Below, in pieces: positions 40,854 through 52,641 of a stretch of 64,000 nucleotides of DNA. Below the pieces are notes generated by a model, which worked only from the letters and a program-made list of their open reading frames with translations, was not told the origin of the DNA and did no database searches. The position numbers and the translations under genes were made by a program. The first letter of the stretch is position 1. Every line of letters starts with the position of its first letter. Source of the stretch: Nannochloris sp. 'desiccata' (taxonomy: Eukaryota > Chlorophyta > Trebouxiophyceae > Chlorellales > Chlorellaceae); assembly GCA_019044685.2 (NCBI GenBank), contig JAGTXX020000011.1, positions 1,488,001-1,552,000 of the forward strand. The letters are read 5' to 3'.

Positions 40854-43800
40854 TTATGAGATACGAGCGTTTTCTTTCAACGCTTCTCTAAGAGCTGTCA
40901 CGCTAGCAACAGATGCTCTTCTCGCCTTTCTTGCAGAAACACGAGCAGCTTCCGCGTTCTCTTCATCGTCGTTTTCAAATTCAGTCTCAACTTCATCATC
41001 GTCTCCATCGATTTCAGTTTCAATGCCTCCCTCGTCAGAAGAAGTATCGACAGGTGGCATCTCTGGTGCGGGACCATCGTCATCATCCTCGTCAGATTCA
41101 GTTTCAGCAAGATTCTTGGTAGAACGAGCACCTCGGGCAGGAGGCCGCGCTCTCTTTGTTGCAGCAGCACCTCTTGGTTTAATGATAATTTCATCATCTT
41201 CACTGTCTTCTTCATCACTGCTATCAGTAGTAGCGGCAACACCACGGCGCCTGGAGCTGTGAGCTCCAGCACGTCTTGCAGCTGGTCTCCTCTCTTCTCT
41301 TTCTTCTTCTTCCTCATCACTTGCTTCCTCAAAAGGCATTGGGAAACCAGAGCAGAAGGCTTCCACGTGCGCCTTCACACCAGCCAAAAGAGCAGCAACG
41401 CCTTCTTCAGAAAGTTCAGGACTATCCCCTAATGGAGCAGCATACATTTCGACCGTAGAAGTCATATCTTTGACCATGGTCTTATCGGATAAGATCTCAG
41501 CAGCCTTGGCAGCATACACCTGGATACGCAACATAGTCTCACGTGTGTCTTCTCCTGCGTCATACATGGGTAAAGCTAGCGGGAGTTTGCAAAGGGCAGA
41601 TAAATATGGCTTGGGAACGTTTGGTCGACGAGCACAGCCAAGAATTTCACCCAGGACAAGCTCGGTAAGAGGTTCGTGGCCAAGAGGTTCCCGTTTACCA
41701 TCCATACCAATAACTGGCAATTGAAGGAGCTGGAGAACAAACCGGACAACTTGAGGAGCAACAGGAGAAGAGGCAGCTGTACGACGTCCAGCAGCAAGAT
41801 CCTCAGCGCACGCAGACCTGGCAGCTGGCAATACCGCGGTGGCGAGGTATTGCTGACTGGTGACAGACAAGCTGGCAAAGCGTTCAAAAAAGACAGACAA
41901 GCACTGGCGTAAACGTGATGCTGGTTCAGTATCCGCATCAAAGTGCAATAAAAGTAAAGCAACAAGAAGACGAAGGACTTCTCCATCTTCCAACGCACTG
42001 ACCTCGCCTCTGCGCTCATCTGAAGCTTGCCTGAACTCGTTCACAGCAATCAAACGGACAAGAGCTTCAACAAGGCAAGTTCCAAGCTCAGCTACGGATT
42101 CAACTTCTTGAGGAGAAGGAGCAGAGCGACGGCGACGACCATTAGGAGCAGCTGTAGCGACAGCAAAGGCGTCTTGCCATTCATTTAAAACAGCCAACAT
42201 TAAGTCAACAGTGGGCTCTGTGCCAACAATAGGATCTTCTGCAGCCTGAGCCACAAGGAGAGTATCTAACGATTTTGCACCACGCTGAAGGGCCAAATCA
42301 CCGACAGCACGTGCTGCAACGGCTCGCACGGGGAGAGGTTGAGAAGAAGAGGCTAGGAGGGAACGGAGAGTAGGCATGTGGGAGGCAAGAGGAGTAGGAA
42401 TGCCATCCAATAAGCAGTATAATCCCAAGCAACGAACTGCTTCACATCTAACACGTGAATTAGCGTGTTCCAAGCCAGGAGTGATGATGTCATTGACCAT
42501 ATCAGTTAAAGAAAACTCGGCAGCAGTTTGTAAGGCCGGGCGAGCAGTAGGGAGAGCTTCAAGCAAAAGTGCTGCTGAGCGCAAGGCATGAATCCAAGCT
42601 GCGTCGGTATCAGCAGTAGAAGAAGAGCCACTGCCATTGAATCCGTTGCTGTTATCGCGTAACGCACCAAGAGAAGTGAGCATAGCATCAGCAAGCTCAG
42701 CAGGCGCAGCATGGACTTTACGTGCCAACTTTCCTGCAGCCTCCATCCAAGCCTTACCGTTTTCACCGGTGCCGCAAACTTCCCATCCAGATGAAAAAAG
42801 CGTGTTTAAAAGATTGGAAGCAGCACGGCGACCAGTCGAATCAGTAAAGTCCATGCAGTGTGCAGCCAAAGACATGAGCTGAGCTGAAGCAAAGCGATAT
42901 TCAGCACCACCAGCAACGTGAGCAGAGATAATATTAATCATATCTTCAACTGAAGCAGGTAAAGCTGCCTCCAAAGCTTCAATTCTGTCACCAGCAGCTG
43001 CAGCTTCGATATTTGCAGTCGCGCCACCAGTATTGGCAGCAGCAAGACCCTTGGAGGTGGCTTCAGAAGCCAAGCACTCGCACACCACTTTCCAAAAAAT
43101 AGCTTCCTCTGAGGTCATCAAAGGAGCTTCACCTAAATTGAAATCTGCACGAAGACCCAAGTTTTCTTCAGAGGCAAGCTTACCTACTTGCACAGCGTTC
43201 AAGCGACCAGATTCAATCAAAGCCTTAAGCGCCAAAAATGATTCTTCGGGATGAGCAGCAGGATCCAGCCAACGGAGCAGCGCAAGAGGCTCACCATCGC
43301 ACGCATTATCTAACCAAGCACTAACCATAGCTCCAGCGGCTTCAGAGACGGTAGAGGCACGATCTCCCAACCCACGGCGGACCAAAAGGGCACCACTGGC
43401 AGCGCCCAAGGCCTCCAAACGGATCTTCTCTGGAATAGCAAGGTAGGTGATACGCCTGACATCATCAGATTCATCCTTGGTACGATCCAAAATAGGCGCC
43501 TGTGTGCAAGGTGCAGCAGGCAGTGAAGCCAGGACAGCCTTGCGGACGTCTTTGCTCTTTTCCAACGCTAATAATTCAAGGAAGGCCACAGTAACAGGGC
43601 AGTCTCTGAAATCGCCATCATCATCTGGAATAGGCAAACGAGCAAGTGCACGTACTGCAGCAGCGCGTACATTAGGCTTGGCATCATCCAAACGCTGCAG
43701 CATTGCTTCCTGAACAAGGTCAGCGGCATCATCTGCGATGGCAGCTTCAGCAGGAAGTGCACTCATGATGCAGTGGATTAACTGGCAAGCCCGCCATCTT

Positions 43801-44234
43801 GCAGTAGGATCTTTGGCATATGAAAGCTCAATAATTTGCTGCAACAAGGCTTCAATTACATCCAACTGTCCTTGGGATTTTGTTTCGCTGGCAAAAGTAG
43901 CCATAAATCTGAGAATACGATCCTGGTAAATGTTTTTCTGCGTTGATCATATTTTTAGAGGTTTATTTAGGGGGTTATATGCAGGAGAAGATAACAAACA
44001 AATAAAAATTGAAACAACTGAAAGATTTAGCTTTGCATAGGATCCCACCTCTGACACTGTCATAAAAAGCTTCATGCCGAGAACAAGCTGCTCCAAGGTA
44101 CCAGCTGTATCTTCGCTTGCGAACTCCCACATAACTTTAGCATATCGCAGATGCCCACTGGATGAAGATTTCTGTGCTTCATTCAACAGAACTGGCACAC
44201 TCAGTGCGTGATCTGGAGCTCTCCTACGAACCAT
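40854..44234 (-). CDS. CAPG: condensin complex subunit CAP-G (YCG1)
   Basis: A 1084-residue HEAT-repeat subunit of condensin I, which compacts mitotic chromosomes. Exon 1 is 44049-44234 and exon 2 is 40854-43922; the intron 43923-44048 has the slightly unusual donor GTGGGA. Family landmarks are DRILRFMATF, RLDDAKPNVRAAAVRALARLP, KDESDDVRRITYLAIPEKI and LVRRGLGDR. HEAT units recur through the middle (VRCEAVRCLGLYCL, VRAVAARAVGDLAL). The C-terminal ~160 residues are strongly acidic and Arg/Lys-rich with long Glu/Asp runs. It is divergent from COG8. Confidence 0.93.
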
Positions 44235-44507
44235 ATTGTGTATATATAGGTATTAAAATCACAACAAGTCTTAATTAATCCCGAGATAGCTGATGTGCAA
44301 GCTTTTGAGCAACCACAGCTGAGCTGCAACTGATTCTCAAATGGCTCTTTCTATTTAGTATTAGCACTAAACACTTGCGATACCTCTTACTGGCACATTA
44401 AGAACACGTCTAAAATTGTAGATATACATAATCTACTGCGGGGGAGAGCGCTCAAGCTAGCGCTTAAGAATTCCTGCGCTTCATTTTTTATTTGATCGCA
44501 AATAGGG

Positions 44508-46106
44508 ATGGGTGTTATGGGCGACGGAACGGGAATTTTACCTGACAACATGACCAAACAAGCTACACCTCTCACCCCTGCATCAGAGGAACAAGATATC
44601 TACTTTAGCGAGTTGCTTGGTTACACTGTTGATCGCCTTGGTAGAGAACCCGAACTACTCCGTGCCGAACAAGATCAACTAGCGCGTCAGGTGCAAGAAA
44701 CATCTGTCACCAACTACAGATCATTCATCACCACGGCTCAATGCTTGGTAGGTCTCCAGCAACAGCTGGGTGAAATGGCCGCCTCTCTCGACGCCTTGGA
44801 CGCCGATCTCCCAAAACTACAAGCAGCAGCTGACGCCTTTCGTCGCGATGGGATGTCATTAAATGCCCGTAGAGAAGCAAATCGACGACTTTATGCTGCA
44901 CACCCTGGTTTATTAGATTTACTTGAAATTCCTGCTTTAATGGATACCTGCATTCGAAGCGGTAACTTTGATGAAGCACTCGATCTCCGTGCTTATGCAA
45001 ATAAACTCTCTGTGGTCCATGGAGAGCTTCCTATAGTCCGTCATCTTGTAGAAGACGTCGCTTCAACTTCAGATGCTATGCTAGAGCAGCTTCTAGCTCG
45101 TCTAGCCGGTGCCATACAACTTCCTGAATGCTTACGAGTGATTGGCTTCCTTCGGCGATTAGCTCTATTCCCAGAAACTGAGCTTCGATTACACTTTTTA
45201 CAGCGACGTGAAGCATGGATAGCATCTATGGCAGCTGATTTAGATGACCGGTCTGCGTATGAATTCTTAAAGAGATTAACGGATGTGTACCGTCTTCACG
45301 TCTTTGATGTGACTATGCAATACAGGGCCATATTCGCTGATTCAGCACCTAGTACTACGAATCTACCTAGTACAAATGATGATGGTGGTATTCTCTCTGC
45401 ATGGGCGGAACGGCGTATTGCCGCCTACCTAGATGCCGTAGCTTCTCACCTCCCACAAATTACTGATGGCGGTGGTCTTGCATCTGTATTAGACCACGTG
45501 ATGTACTGTGGAGCCAGTTTAGGTCGGGTAGGCCTTGATTTTAGGCCACTTGTTGCGCCGTTATTTGAATCTGCGGCGTTACGGCTCTTTTCTTCAGGAT
45601 TAGCGTCTTCCAATGATGCTTTAAGTACGATGCTGGAGAACCATCGATGGGTTGCGATGAGCTCAGCTGGCAGCAGAGCTGCACAATTACGACAACAACA
45701 AGGTGAGCAACAACAGAATAAAGCGGGTGAAGAAGGAGGAGCGGAAGAGAAAGGGACAGATTTAGGGCCTCCTCCACCGACCCTGGTAGAGCACCCTCCT
45801 TTAGCTGTCTATGCCAACGGTCTATTAGCTGCACTGAACGAGCTTAGACACTGTGCGCCATATCTTATTCGCGAATCTGCTGCATCTGCGCTGCAAAACT
45901 CTCTTCTGGGAGCAGTTGCTGCGGTAGTGCATGTCCAAGCGGTGCGAACGCTGAATGAAACTGAACAGCCTGTATTCAAAGCAGCATGTACTGCGTTAAT
46001 AACAGCGTTATGCCCCTATATATCTGCATGTTTTGATAGACTATTTCCAGGGTCGGCTGCCTTGCTTGATTTGCAAGCTGTTGCTGCAGAACTCTCTCAA
46101 GCATAA
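44508..46106 (+). CDS. COG8: conserved oligomeric Golgi complex subunit 8
   Basis: A 532-residue single-exon protein of the COG tether for retrograde intra-Golgi vesicles. The N-terminal block is YFSELLGYTVDRLGREPELLRAEQDQLARQVQETSVTNYRSFI, the Dor1/COG8 signature, followed by coiled-coil helices (GLQQQLGEMAASLDAL). The middle shows LDLLEIPALMDTCIRSGNFDEALDL. A Gln/Glu/Gly-rich insert at about residues 395-425 is lineage-specific. TGTAA is at 46138-46142. It converges on the ABC transporter gene. Confidence 0.9.
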   Translation: MGVMGDGTGILPDNMTKQATPLTPASEEQDIYFSELLGYTVDRLGREPELLRAEQDQLARQVQETSVTNYRSFITTAQCLVGLQQQLGEMAASLDALDADLPKLQAAADAFRRDGMSLNARREANRRLYAAHPGLLDLLEIPALMDTCIRSGNFDEALDLRAYANKLSVVHGELPIVRHLVEDVASTSDAMLEQLLARLAGAIQLPECLRVIGFLRRLALFPETELRLHFLQRREAWIASMAADLDDRSAYEFLKRLTDVYRLHVFDVTMQYRAIFADSAPSTTNLPSTNDDGGILSAWAERRIAAYLDAVASHLPQITDGGGLASVLDHVMYCGASLGRVGLDFRPLVAPLFESAALRLFSSGLASSNDALSTMLENHRWVAMSSAGSRAAQLRQQQGEQQQNKAGEEGGAEEKGTDLGPPPPTLVEHPPLAVYANGLLAALNELRHCAPYLIRESAASALQNSLLGAVAAVVHVQAVRTLNETEQPVFKAACTALITALCPYISACFDRLFPGSAALLDLQAVAAELSQA

Positions 46107-46248
46107 GATTGAAATAAAATGAATAAATAAATAAATTTGTAAGGCCCACACCTTTTGGATTTCCTAAATGGGCTAACACCCCCGTTTACACCGCCACAAA
46201 AACTAATACAGCTGCTGGATTAATAGTACATCTCTATAAACATAATAA

Positions 46249-48726
46249 CTATTGTATCAAAGATGAAGAAGATTCTGTTCTCAGTTTATCTAACCCTAAT
46301 CCATTCATCATAGCTGCAGATGATGGACTTCTGGCAAGCTGTCGTCTCACCAGGGCAGCATATGCACCCCCTTTATCCAACAGCTCCTCATGTGTGCCCA
46401 TCTCAGCCACATTCCCACCCTGCACTACCACAATTCGACTCGCATTTTGTACAGTGGATAATCTATGCGCAATAACTAATACTGTACGACCAGCCATCGT
46501 ACGATCCAATGCTTCCTGTACTACTGCCTCGCTGTCTGCATCTAGTGCAGAAGTGGCCTCATCCAGCAACAGCACAGCAGGCTTCCTAACTAACGCTCTT
46601 GCTATTGCCAACCGCTGTTTTTGCCCTCCACTTAACGAGGGAGCACCCATAATTTCAGTGTCATATCCTTGGGGTAATTGAGATATAAATTCGTGAGCAT
46701 TAGCGAGTCTTGCAGCATCTTCAATATCAGTTTGCGTTGGCTGTTCATTCTCAGGGACACCATCCTCAGTTTCAAGCCCATAAATGATATTTCGTTTTAT
46801 GGAGCGAGCGTACAATACTGGTTCTTGGCTAACAAGACCTATGTGGCGACGCAACCACCCTGGTTCATAGGCACCGACGTCCCGGCCGTCGATGAGTACT
46901 GTACCGGAAGTAGGGAGGTAAAATCTTTCTACCAGTTTGACTATAGAAGATTTACCACCTCCGCTTGGACCAACTAAAGCTACGACCTCTCCCGGTTCGA
47001 CCGAGAGGGAAAATCGGGAGAGAACAGTGGCCAAAGGGCGAGAAGGGTAGGCGAAATGAACATCACAAAGTTCGACCCGGCCAAAAAATTGTGGTGGAGT
47101 GAGTTTTCCAGCTGGTGGGATCTCTGGCCGACGGTGCATTAATTCAACAACCTTGTCAGCAGCACCCACAGCAGCGGAAAGCGCAGAGAAAACATCCCCT
47201 AGAGATTGAAATGCGCCGCTAAGTGATTGTTGATAGAGCATAAAAGAAACAAGAGCACCAGCGCTCATTGCTTTCGATAGAACTAAAGAGCCACCGTAGA
47301 ATAACACTCCAGCTACTACTGCTGCAGACAAAAATGTGTTTGTAGCCATGTATGCAGCATACGCTGCAGCTTCTTTCTTTTGTAAAGTGTAAAATCTATG
47401 AAGTTTGTCAGCATATGCGGCTTGTGTGGACCCTTCAGCGGCGTGGGCCTTCACCGTTGACATGGTCCCCAAAGCTTCTTCAGCGACACTATTTGCAGCA
47501 GCAAGCTCGGATTGCACCTTTTTACTCATTTTCCTATAAAATCCACCATACACTTTGCAAATCGCAATCACTATAGGCACCATGATAAACGTGACGACAG
47601 TCAACCGCCAGCTTGCAGTGAACATAAATGCCAGCACCATTGCAGCTTGGGTCGCTGACCGTAACATCACATTTAAATTTAATGAAATTTGATCAGAGAC
47701 TGTAGTTGTATCAGCAGCGAGACGGGATGTGATTTCTCCCGTCTTTGTTGTGTCGTAAAATCCAGGGTCTTGTTTCATTAAAGATTCAAATAAAGTACGA
47801 CGGAGCCTTACGTTGAGCCTCGTCATACTGATGGTGAAAAGGCCCCCTCGAATACCTGTAAAAATAGCACAGGCGAAAGCAACACCCAGTAATTTTACAG
47901 TGGTTTTCTTAAAGGCCGAAGGGTCAGGATCGATTGAAGCATAATCGATTATTCTACCAGTGTAATAAGGAACTAACGCTTGGCCTAGGGCAGCCGCGGC
48001 ACCAGAGGTGAAAGCGAGAAGTAATATGACGTAATCTGGGGCTGAGAGTTTTAGCAATGCACCTATGGTGGCTTTTCGAGCCTTGCTATCACCCTCACCG
48101 CTTTCATCGGAGGAAGAAGAAGAAGGGTTCTCGTTACCAGCACGTTTTTCTGTTGTTGTCTCTAGTAGTAAAGGGGTGGTAACACTAGTATCGAGCAATC
48201 CAGTTCCGTTGGATCCATTTACGCTAGCGTTTGACCTTCTTTGTTTTTGCTCCTTTTTCCAGTTTTGAATCAGCCTTCTTGCAGCCGGTGCTTGAATAAA
48301 AGAAGTTAAAAGGCCAGACAGAATAGAAGCATAAATGTAGATCAATCCACTATATTTCTTAGTAGGAAACATTATTTCCTCGCCTAAAATAGCTACAATG
48401 ACTGCTTTACCAAGCAAAAGAAGCTGGTAAGCCATAGCAATAAGCCAAAGGCAGAGAGCCGCCCTCGTGTGAATATCACCACCATCGCGAAAAGAAGTGC
48501 CTCTTCGTGGTTTCGCCATCCCAGCCAGCCATGTAGTTGCTATAAAGATCACTATATTTGCAAAAGTAAGCAAAGAGATGTCTAGATTTGAATTTGCTAG
48601 GGTGTAGGTTTTAGATGCCGCCAACGGCGGGATGCCAGAAATGTGCAAGGGCCGGAATGTGCAAAATGCACACCCAGCAGCCTGCGCTACTGTAGATGCG
48701 ATGAAAACTTTGTTACTCGCGCGCAT
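46249..48726 (-). CDS. ABCB-type half transporter (TAP-like)
   Basis: An 825-residue single-exon half transporter. The N-terminal ~200 residues hold extra membrane segments, as in TAP and ABCB9-like proteins. A linker with SSSSDESGEGDSK follows, then the six-helix TMD (GITSRLAADTTTVSDQISLNLNVMLRS is the coupling region). The nucleotide-binding domain has Walker A VGPSGGGKSS, the Q loop GLVSQEPVLYARSI, signature LSGGQKQR, Walker B VLLLDEATSALD and the switch His in VIAHRLSTV. All catalytic motifs are intact, so it should work as a dimer. The residues just before the signature (EIMGAPS) differ from the usual GE-(R/K)-G. Substrate and membrane are unknown; plant relatives sit in vacuole or plastid membranes. 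TTACA is at 46186-46190. Confidence 0.92.
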   Translation of the reverse strand: MRASNKVFIASTVAQAAGCAFCTFRPLHISGIPPLAASKTYTLANSNLDISLLTFANIVIFIATTWLAGMAKPRRGTSFRDGGDIHTRAALCLWLIAMAYQLLLLGKAVIVAILGEEIMFPTKKYSGLIYIYASILSGLLTSFIQAPAARRLIQNWKKEQKQRRSNASVNGSNGTGLLDTSVTTPLLLETTTEKRAGNENPSSSSSDESGEGDSKARKATIGALLKLSAPDYVILLLAFTSGAAAALGQALVPYYTGRIIDYASIDPDPSAFKKTTVKLLGVAFACAIFTGIRGGLFTISMTRLNVRLRRTLFESLMKQDPGFYDTTKTGEITSRLAADTTTVSDQISLNLNVMLRSATQAAMVLAFMFTASWRLTVVTFIMVPIVIAICKVYGGFYRKMSKKVQSELAAANSVAEEALGTMSTVKAHAAEGSTQAAYADKLHRFYTLQKKEAAAYAAYMATNTFLSAAVVAGVLFYGGSLVLSKAMSAGALVSFMLYQQSLSGAFQSLGDVFSALSAAVGAADKVVELMHRRPEIPPAGKLTPPQFFGRVELCDVHFAYPSRPLATVLSRFSLSVEPGEVVALVGPSGGGKSSIVKLVERFYLPTSGTVLIDGRDVGAYEPGWLRRHIGLVSQEPVLYARSIKRNIIYGLETEDGVPENEQPTQTDIEDAARLANAHEFISQLPQGYDTEIMGAPSLSGGQKQRLAIARALVRKPAVLLLDEATSALDADSEAVVQEALDRTMAGRTVLVIAHRLSTVQNASRIVVVQGGNVAEMGTHEELLDKGGAYAALVRRQLARSPSSAAMMNGLGLDKLRTESSSSLIQ

Positions 48727-49175
48727 TATGTTCCAGGGTTTTTGATTATCTCATTTTCTCCAACAGGAACAGATTTTGAGATTACTTAGAATTTTAGGAA
48801 ATAGCTGCGATTATGCATACAGAATGATATGCAGGCTGTGCTAAATCTTCTCTGGTTCTGATCATGTAGCGAAGTATAAAATTATAATGTGCGTTGTTTT
48901 ACCTAATTTTCCCCTCTTCAACCCTTCCTCAGGAGCAGGCTACCGGCATCTCCCCAATTTTTTTGTTTTTTTTACAGAAATATTACAACTTTAAAGTAGA
49001 CTATACCAACGATATACTAAAGAAAAAACTCTCTACTACCACCCCCAAAAAAAGACCCCGGAGACAGGTGACTTTTAAGAGCTAATGCTGGCTGGCTTGC
49101 GCCAAGATAATTTTGTACACACAAAATTCTTAATTCCAACTTGTTGCCCCTAATCACATAAGCTATCGGCGTAGG
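48727..49175. other. intergenic region between the MYND remnant and the ABC transporter promoter
   Basis: 449 bp, AT-rich, with T-runs near 48960. No credible ORF or RNA gene. Confidence 0.45.
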
Positions 49176-50607
49176 TTAATCTCCGCCAGCCTCCTTTTCT
49201 TCCTTCTTTCCACATGTGTCCTTATGCCCACCCTTCCACCCAGCCTTCTGGCAGGATCTACTACAGTACCGCACCTTCTTACACCCTGCACACAAAGACA
49301 AATCACGTCCTTCTGATCCACAGAACGCACAGGTATGCATCTGTGCGACAGCATTTGTCTTTTGAAAAGACGCAGTCGTCACTTCCTCCGTTGCTGCTCT
49401 TGATACAGCCCTCCCCAACGTTTGGCTGCGAAAATCACGTGGGAACTTGCGACGCACAGCTGCCAGGTATCCTTCGGCGGGTTCTCCCAGCTGAGACTTT
49501 AATATTTTGCGGAAGAGCTGAGGGAACCAGGCCTTGCAACCTTTTAACGCCTCTTCTGCCTCCTCCAACAGCTTTTCAACTTCTTCATATTTCCATGACT
49601 CCAGTCCCATTGCCTTTGCCTCTGCCAGATTAAACAGCGCATACGCTCAGCATGCGTCATCCCGAGGCTACTCAGCTTCGGCCGCTTCTAAAATTTTAGG
49701 AGCCAATTTAATTCTGATTATGCCCATTGCCGAGGATGCAAATGCATTCAGTCGCAACCGCCGTTCAGAGAGTCTGGGAATCTTCCATATGTCGTCAAAA
49801 GTAACAGCACCAACCTCAGTTTCTAATATATGCATTACCCTGTTGGTAAAGAACCACCAGAAGGTGCAAAAAGGTTTCAAGACAGGGCCGGCAAGCACAG
49901 TTGGGGCCCATTGCACTAACCGCTGCCAACAGCAAATAGCAGCTTCAGGGTCTCTTTTTTGCCGTGCATCAAAACCAAGCATACAAATAACCACCCCTTG
50001 GGATAAAAGCCGCAGATCGTTAATTTTCAGCCTGCTGCCAAATTCCGCAAGCACCTCATCGCCCCCAGCCTCCTCTAGTTCGTCCCAGCGGCGTTGCCAA
50101 CCAGACCAGAAACTGGCAAAGTTATCAAAATTGTAACGGTCACTACTGCTTGCAGTAGAGCAGGTTATGTAGTGCATCATAAGCATCTTCAGGGCTGGCC
50201 CAAGAATCTTTTCCATTCCATTTCTTCCCAACCTTTTGTCTGAATGGATTTCTTCCATCGTCGTAAGCAACGTCCAGAAACGCATTTGATTTGCCGCCAT
50301 CCACGGTAACATATCGGGGTATCTATTTGCTGGGTACAAGGGCACAGCGGTGTTTTGGTGGAAGCGAAGGAATTCAATTTCAAAGACCGCCAAGACCGCC
50401 TTTATGGCATCCCGTTCGTCAAAGTTTGAGGGGGGTGTGGTGCCTTTGAAAAGAGAAAGCTGCAGATCGATGAGCTCTAACGAGCGTGCAAGATCTCGTT
50501 GGGTGCGGCATCGCTTTGCTTCAGGCACAGACATCAATTTGCTCCTCCAGTTGGGAGGTCGGCATTTGTGACCCCGTGGCCTTCCGAGCAGCTTTTTTGC
50601 TAGGCAT
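49176..50607 (-). pseudogene. MYND zinc-finger protein gene, apparently broken
   Basis: Three pieces read in one direction. A 28-codon opening (ATG at 50607, MPSKKAARKATGSQ) runs into a TGA. A 288-codon ORF overlaps it in another frame (ATG at 50534, ending in TAG at 49668-49670). The third piece is in the same frame as the second and opens after a second stop (TGA at 49647-49649) with AYALFNLAEAKAMGLESW; it ends at 49176. The last piece carries a good MYND finger: CAFCGS, LCAGCKKVRYCSRSCQ, and WKGGHKDTC. The two stops lie 57 nt or less from both coding pieces, and I found no GT-AG intron that removes both and keeps frame. A one-base frameshift plus two stops suggests a recent pseudogene. A short non-canonical intron or two separate genes are possible alternatives. 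Confidence 0.65.
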
Positions 50608-50930
50608 ATTTAACTCTTTAGTCAAGAATTCGGAACTTCTCTAGTAATACGGAAATAATTGAGCCTAATCCAGGATCTCAAGTTCCTTCGATGGGATGAT
50701 CGAGGACTTTTTTTCTTTCGAGATCGGACTAAAATAAAAGATTAAGTTTTAATAAGTCAGCCCAAAGTAACCGAAATTCCAAGAGCTGCGGTGCACGATA
50801 CAAATCAATTCCCAGAATGGTTATTATCTGGGTTCTTTATTGTGGGTTCTATTTATCTATCTTCTCTACTAGCCTCTAGCAGACCCTGGTGCTCTGCCCG
50901 CTGGGAGTGCACTGCTTGTGCTCAACTATT
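50608..50930. other. intergenic region between RCC1-repeat 3' end and MYND remnant
   Basis: 323 bp with nothing recognised. The RCC1 gene's TGTAA overlaps its own stop codon (CTGTAA at 50931-50936). Confidence 0.4.
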
Positions 50931-52304
50931 TTACAGAGGTACTTCAGATTCAACTTCAAATACCATAGCCGTATGATTCATTCCACAGCTTACTTGCACC
51001 GCTCTCCACAATTGATGCCCACCAGCTCCAAATTGGGGCACTCCACCGCCGCCGCCCGGACCAGTCGCTAGATGGGTCACTGTTCTTGGTTGCCAATAAT
51101 CAAAGTCGTTGCCTAAACAGAGCTGTCCACCACCTCCACCACCATTTTCTACAGAAAATGCAGTGCCTAAAAGTATAGCAGGAAGCAGGAGGCGTTATAA
51201 ACAAAATAAAAATGGACATCTCGAAATAATACAAAATAATTTATAGTTCTTACCTTGGCTACCTCCCCAACCCCACGTCATTAATTTCCCTCCAGAAACA
51301 ATTGCCGCTGAATGCTTCCATCCTGCTGCTATCTGCTCTGCACCTAAAACTCCAGGAACAGGCTCTGGGAGCCTCATATCTCCACCAGCCCCACCGCTGC
51401 TATTGCCACCAACTTTACTTCTTCCTAGACACCCATTCTGTTCCGCACCCCAAGAAGCTACCACCCCACCTTCGGTAATCGCTAACGAATGTGTCCCTCC
51501 ACATGCAACATTCCAAACAGCACGTGGTATCTGCAATTCCACCGGAGTCAACGCATCATGGTCAAACTTTCTACCTAATTGATGAAATCTCCCGCTTCCA
51601 AAAAGCAGCGCACGACCCTCTTCAGTAACGCACCCTGAATGCATATGACCAGCAGAGATGCCCACTACGTTTTGCGTTTCTAGTGATCGTATTAATCGAG
51701 GTTTGTGTTCGTTCTTTCTTCCTATAGCACTCCACCGAGAGGTAGAAAGCGTTGACGTAGCGGCATGACCTAGTCTTCCCGAGTCACTACAGCCCCAGCT
51801 GTACACTTCCCCTGTGGATGAGACAGCTAAAGAATGCTCTGCTCCTGCAGCTATAGCAGAGATCTTTTCGTTTTTTAGTGCAGCTACTAATCGAGGCGTG
51901 TCGCTAGAGTCGATATCAGAACCGAGACCTAGTTCTCCTTTTTTATTTCTACCCCACGCCCATATGTGGCCACTTTCTGTCAAGCACAAGGTATGGAAAT
52001 TGCCAGCTGCAACGGCAATTGCAGGCTCGGGGAGTGGTACTTCTACGGGAATGTGGACTTGTTCTTGGTCGATGCTGTGGCCGAGTTGGAAGTGGTTGTT
52101 CAGGCCAAAAGTCAAGACAGTGCCATCTGCAGTGACGACGGCGGTGTGAGCCCCGCCAGCACTAACTTGCGTCGGTTGCAATCCAAGAAGACCTTTGACT
52201 ACCAATGGAAACTCTACATCCCCTTTTATGAGGCCATGGCCTAGTCGACCGCAATCTGGATTGCCTGCTGTTGCTAAAACTCTTCTTAGTGTTCCTGTGG
52301 CCAT
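50931..52304 (-). CDS. RCC1-repeat (beta-propeller) protein
   Basis: A 428-residue protein almost wholly made of RCC1 repeats. Exon 1 is 51254-52304 and exon 2 is 50931-51166; the intron 51167-51253 splits a Gly codon. Repeats are marked by VSAGGAHTAVVTADGTVLTFG, VAAGNFHTLCLTESGHIWAWG, IAAGAEHSLAVSSTGEVYSWG, ISAGHMHSGCVTEEGRALLFG, VACGGTHSLAITEGGVVASWG, IAAGWKHSAAIVSGGKLMTWGWG and, in exon 2, VSCGMNHTAMVFE. That is seven blades, the size of a full propeller. A Gly-rich loop is inserted in the last blades. No extra domain tells whether it is a Ran GEF or another RCC1-like protein such as UVR8. Confidence 0.9.
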
Positions 52305-52641
52305 GATTAAAGTGATCTAGTGACATGTGGTAAAGTGTAAGCAGATCATTTGCATATGGGCCATCTGTATAATTTCTCAGGAATACAAAGGTACATCAGG
52401 ATAACAGAAGGACTTGGGAGAGCATGGATGCAGAAAGACACACAAAAGCTGGTGAAAAAAATCGAAAGCCTTTCTTGAAGAAACGGCACTAAAAAAGTTG
52501 CTAAAAGCTGTCTAGGAACAGTCCTTGCTGTCTAATTTAATTGGGCACATTTGACATACGTGTGGTAGTACATAGTATACATCCTCTGTGGGTTCACTAT
52601 TTTTGATTACTTAGCAACAAACTGAATTAAACTCGCCAAAG
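52305..52641. promoter_or_regulatory. divergent RCC1-like / OEP61 promoter region
   Basis: 337 bp between divergent starts. No gene or recognised motif. Confidence 0.4.

Noticed and set aside
49176..50607. Alternative genetic code or stop readthrough
   Set aside because: TAA, TAG and TGA all end clear genes in this window (YIPF, SEC24 and OEP61 respectively), so the standard code applies.
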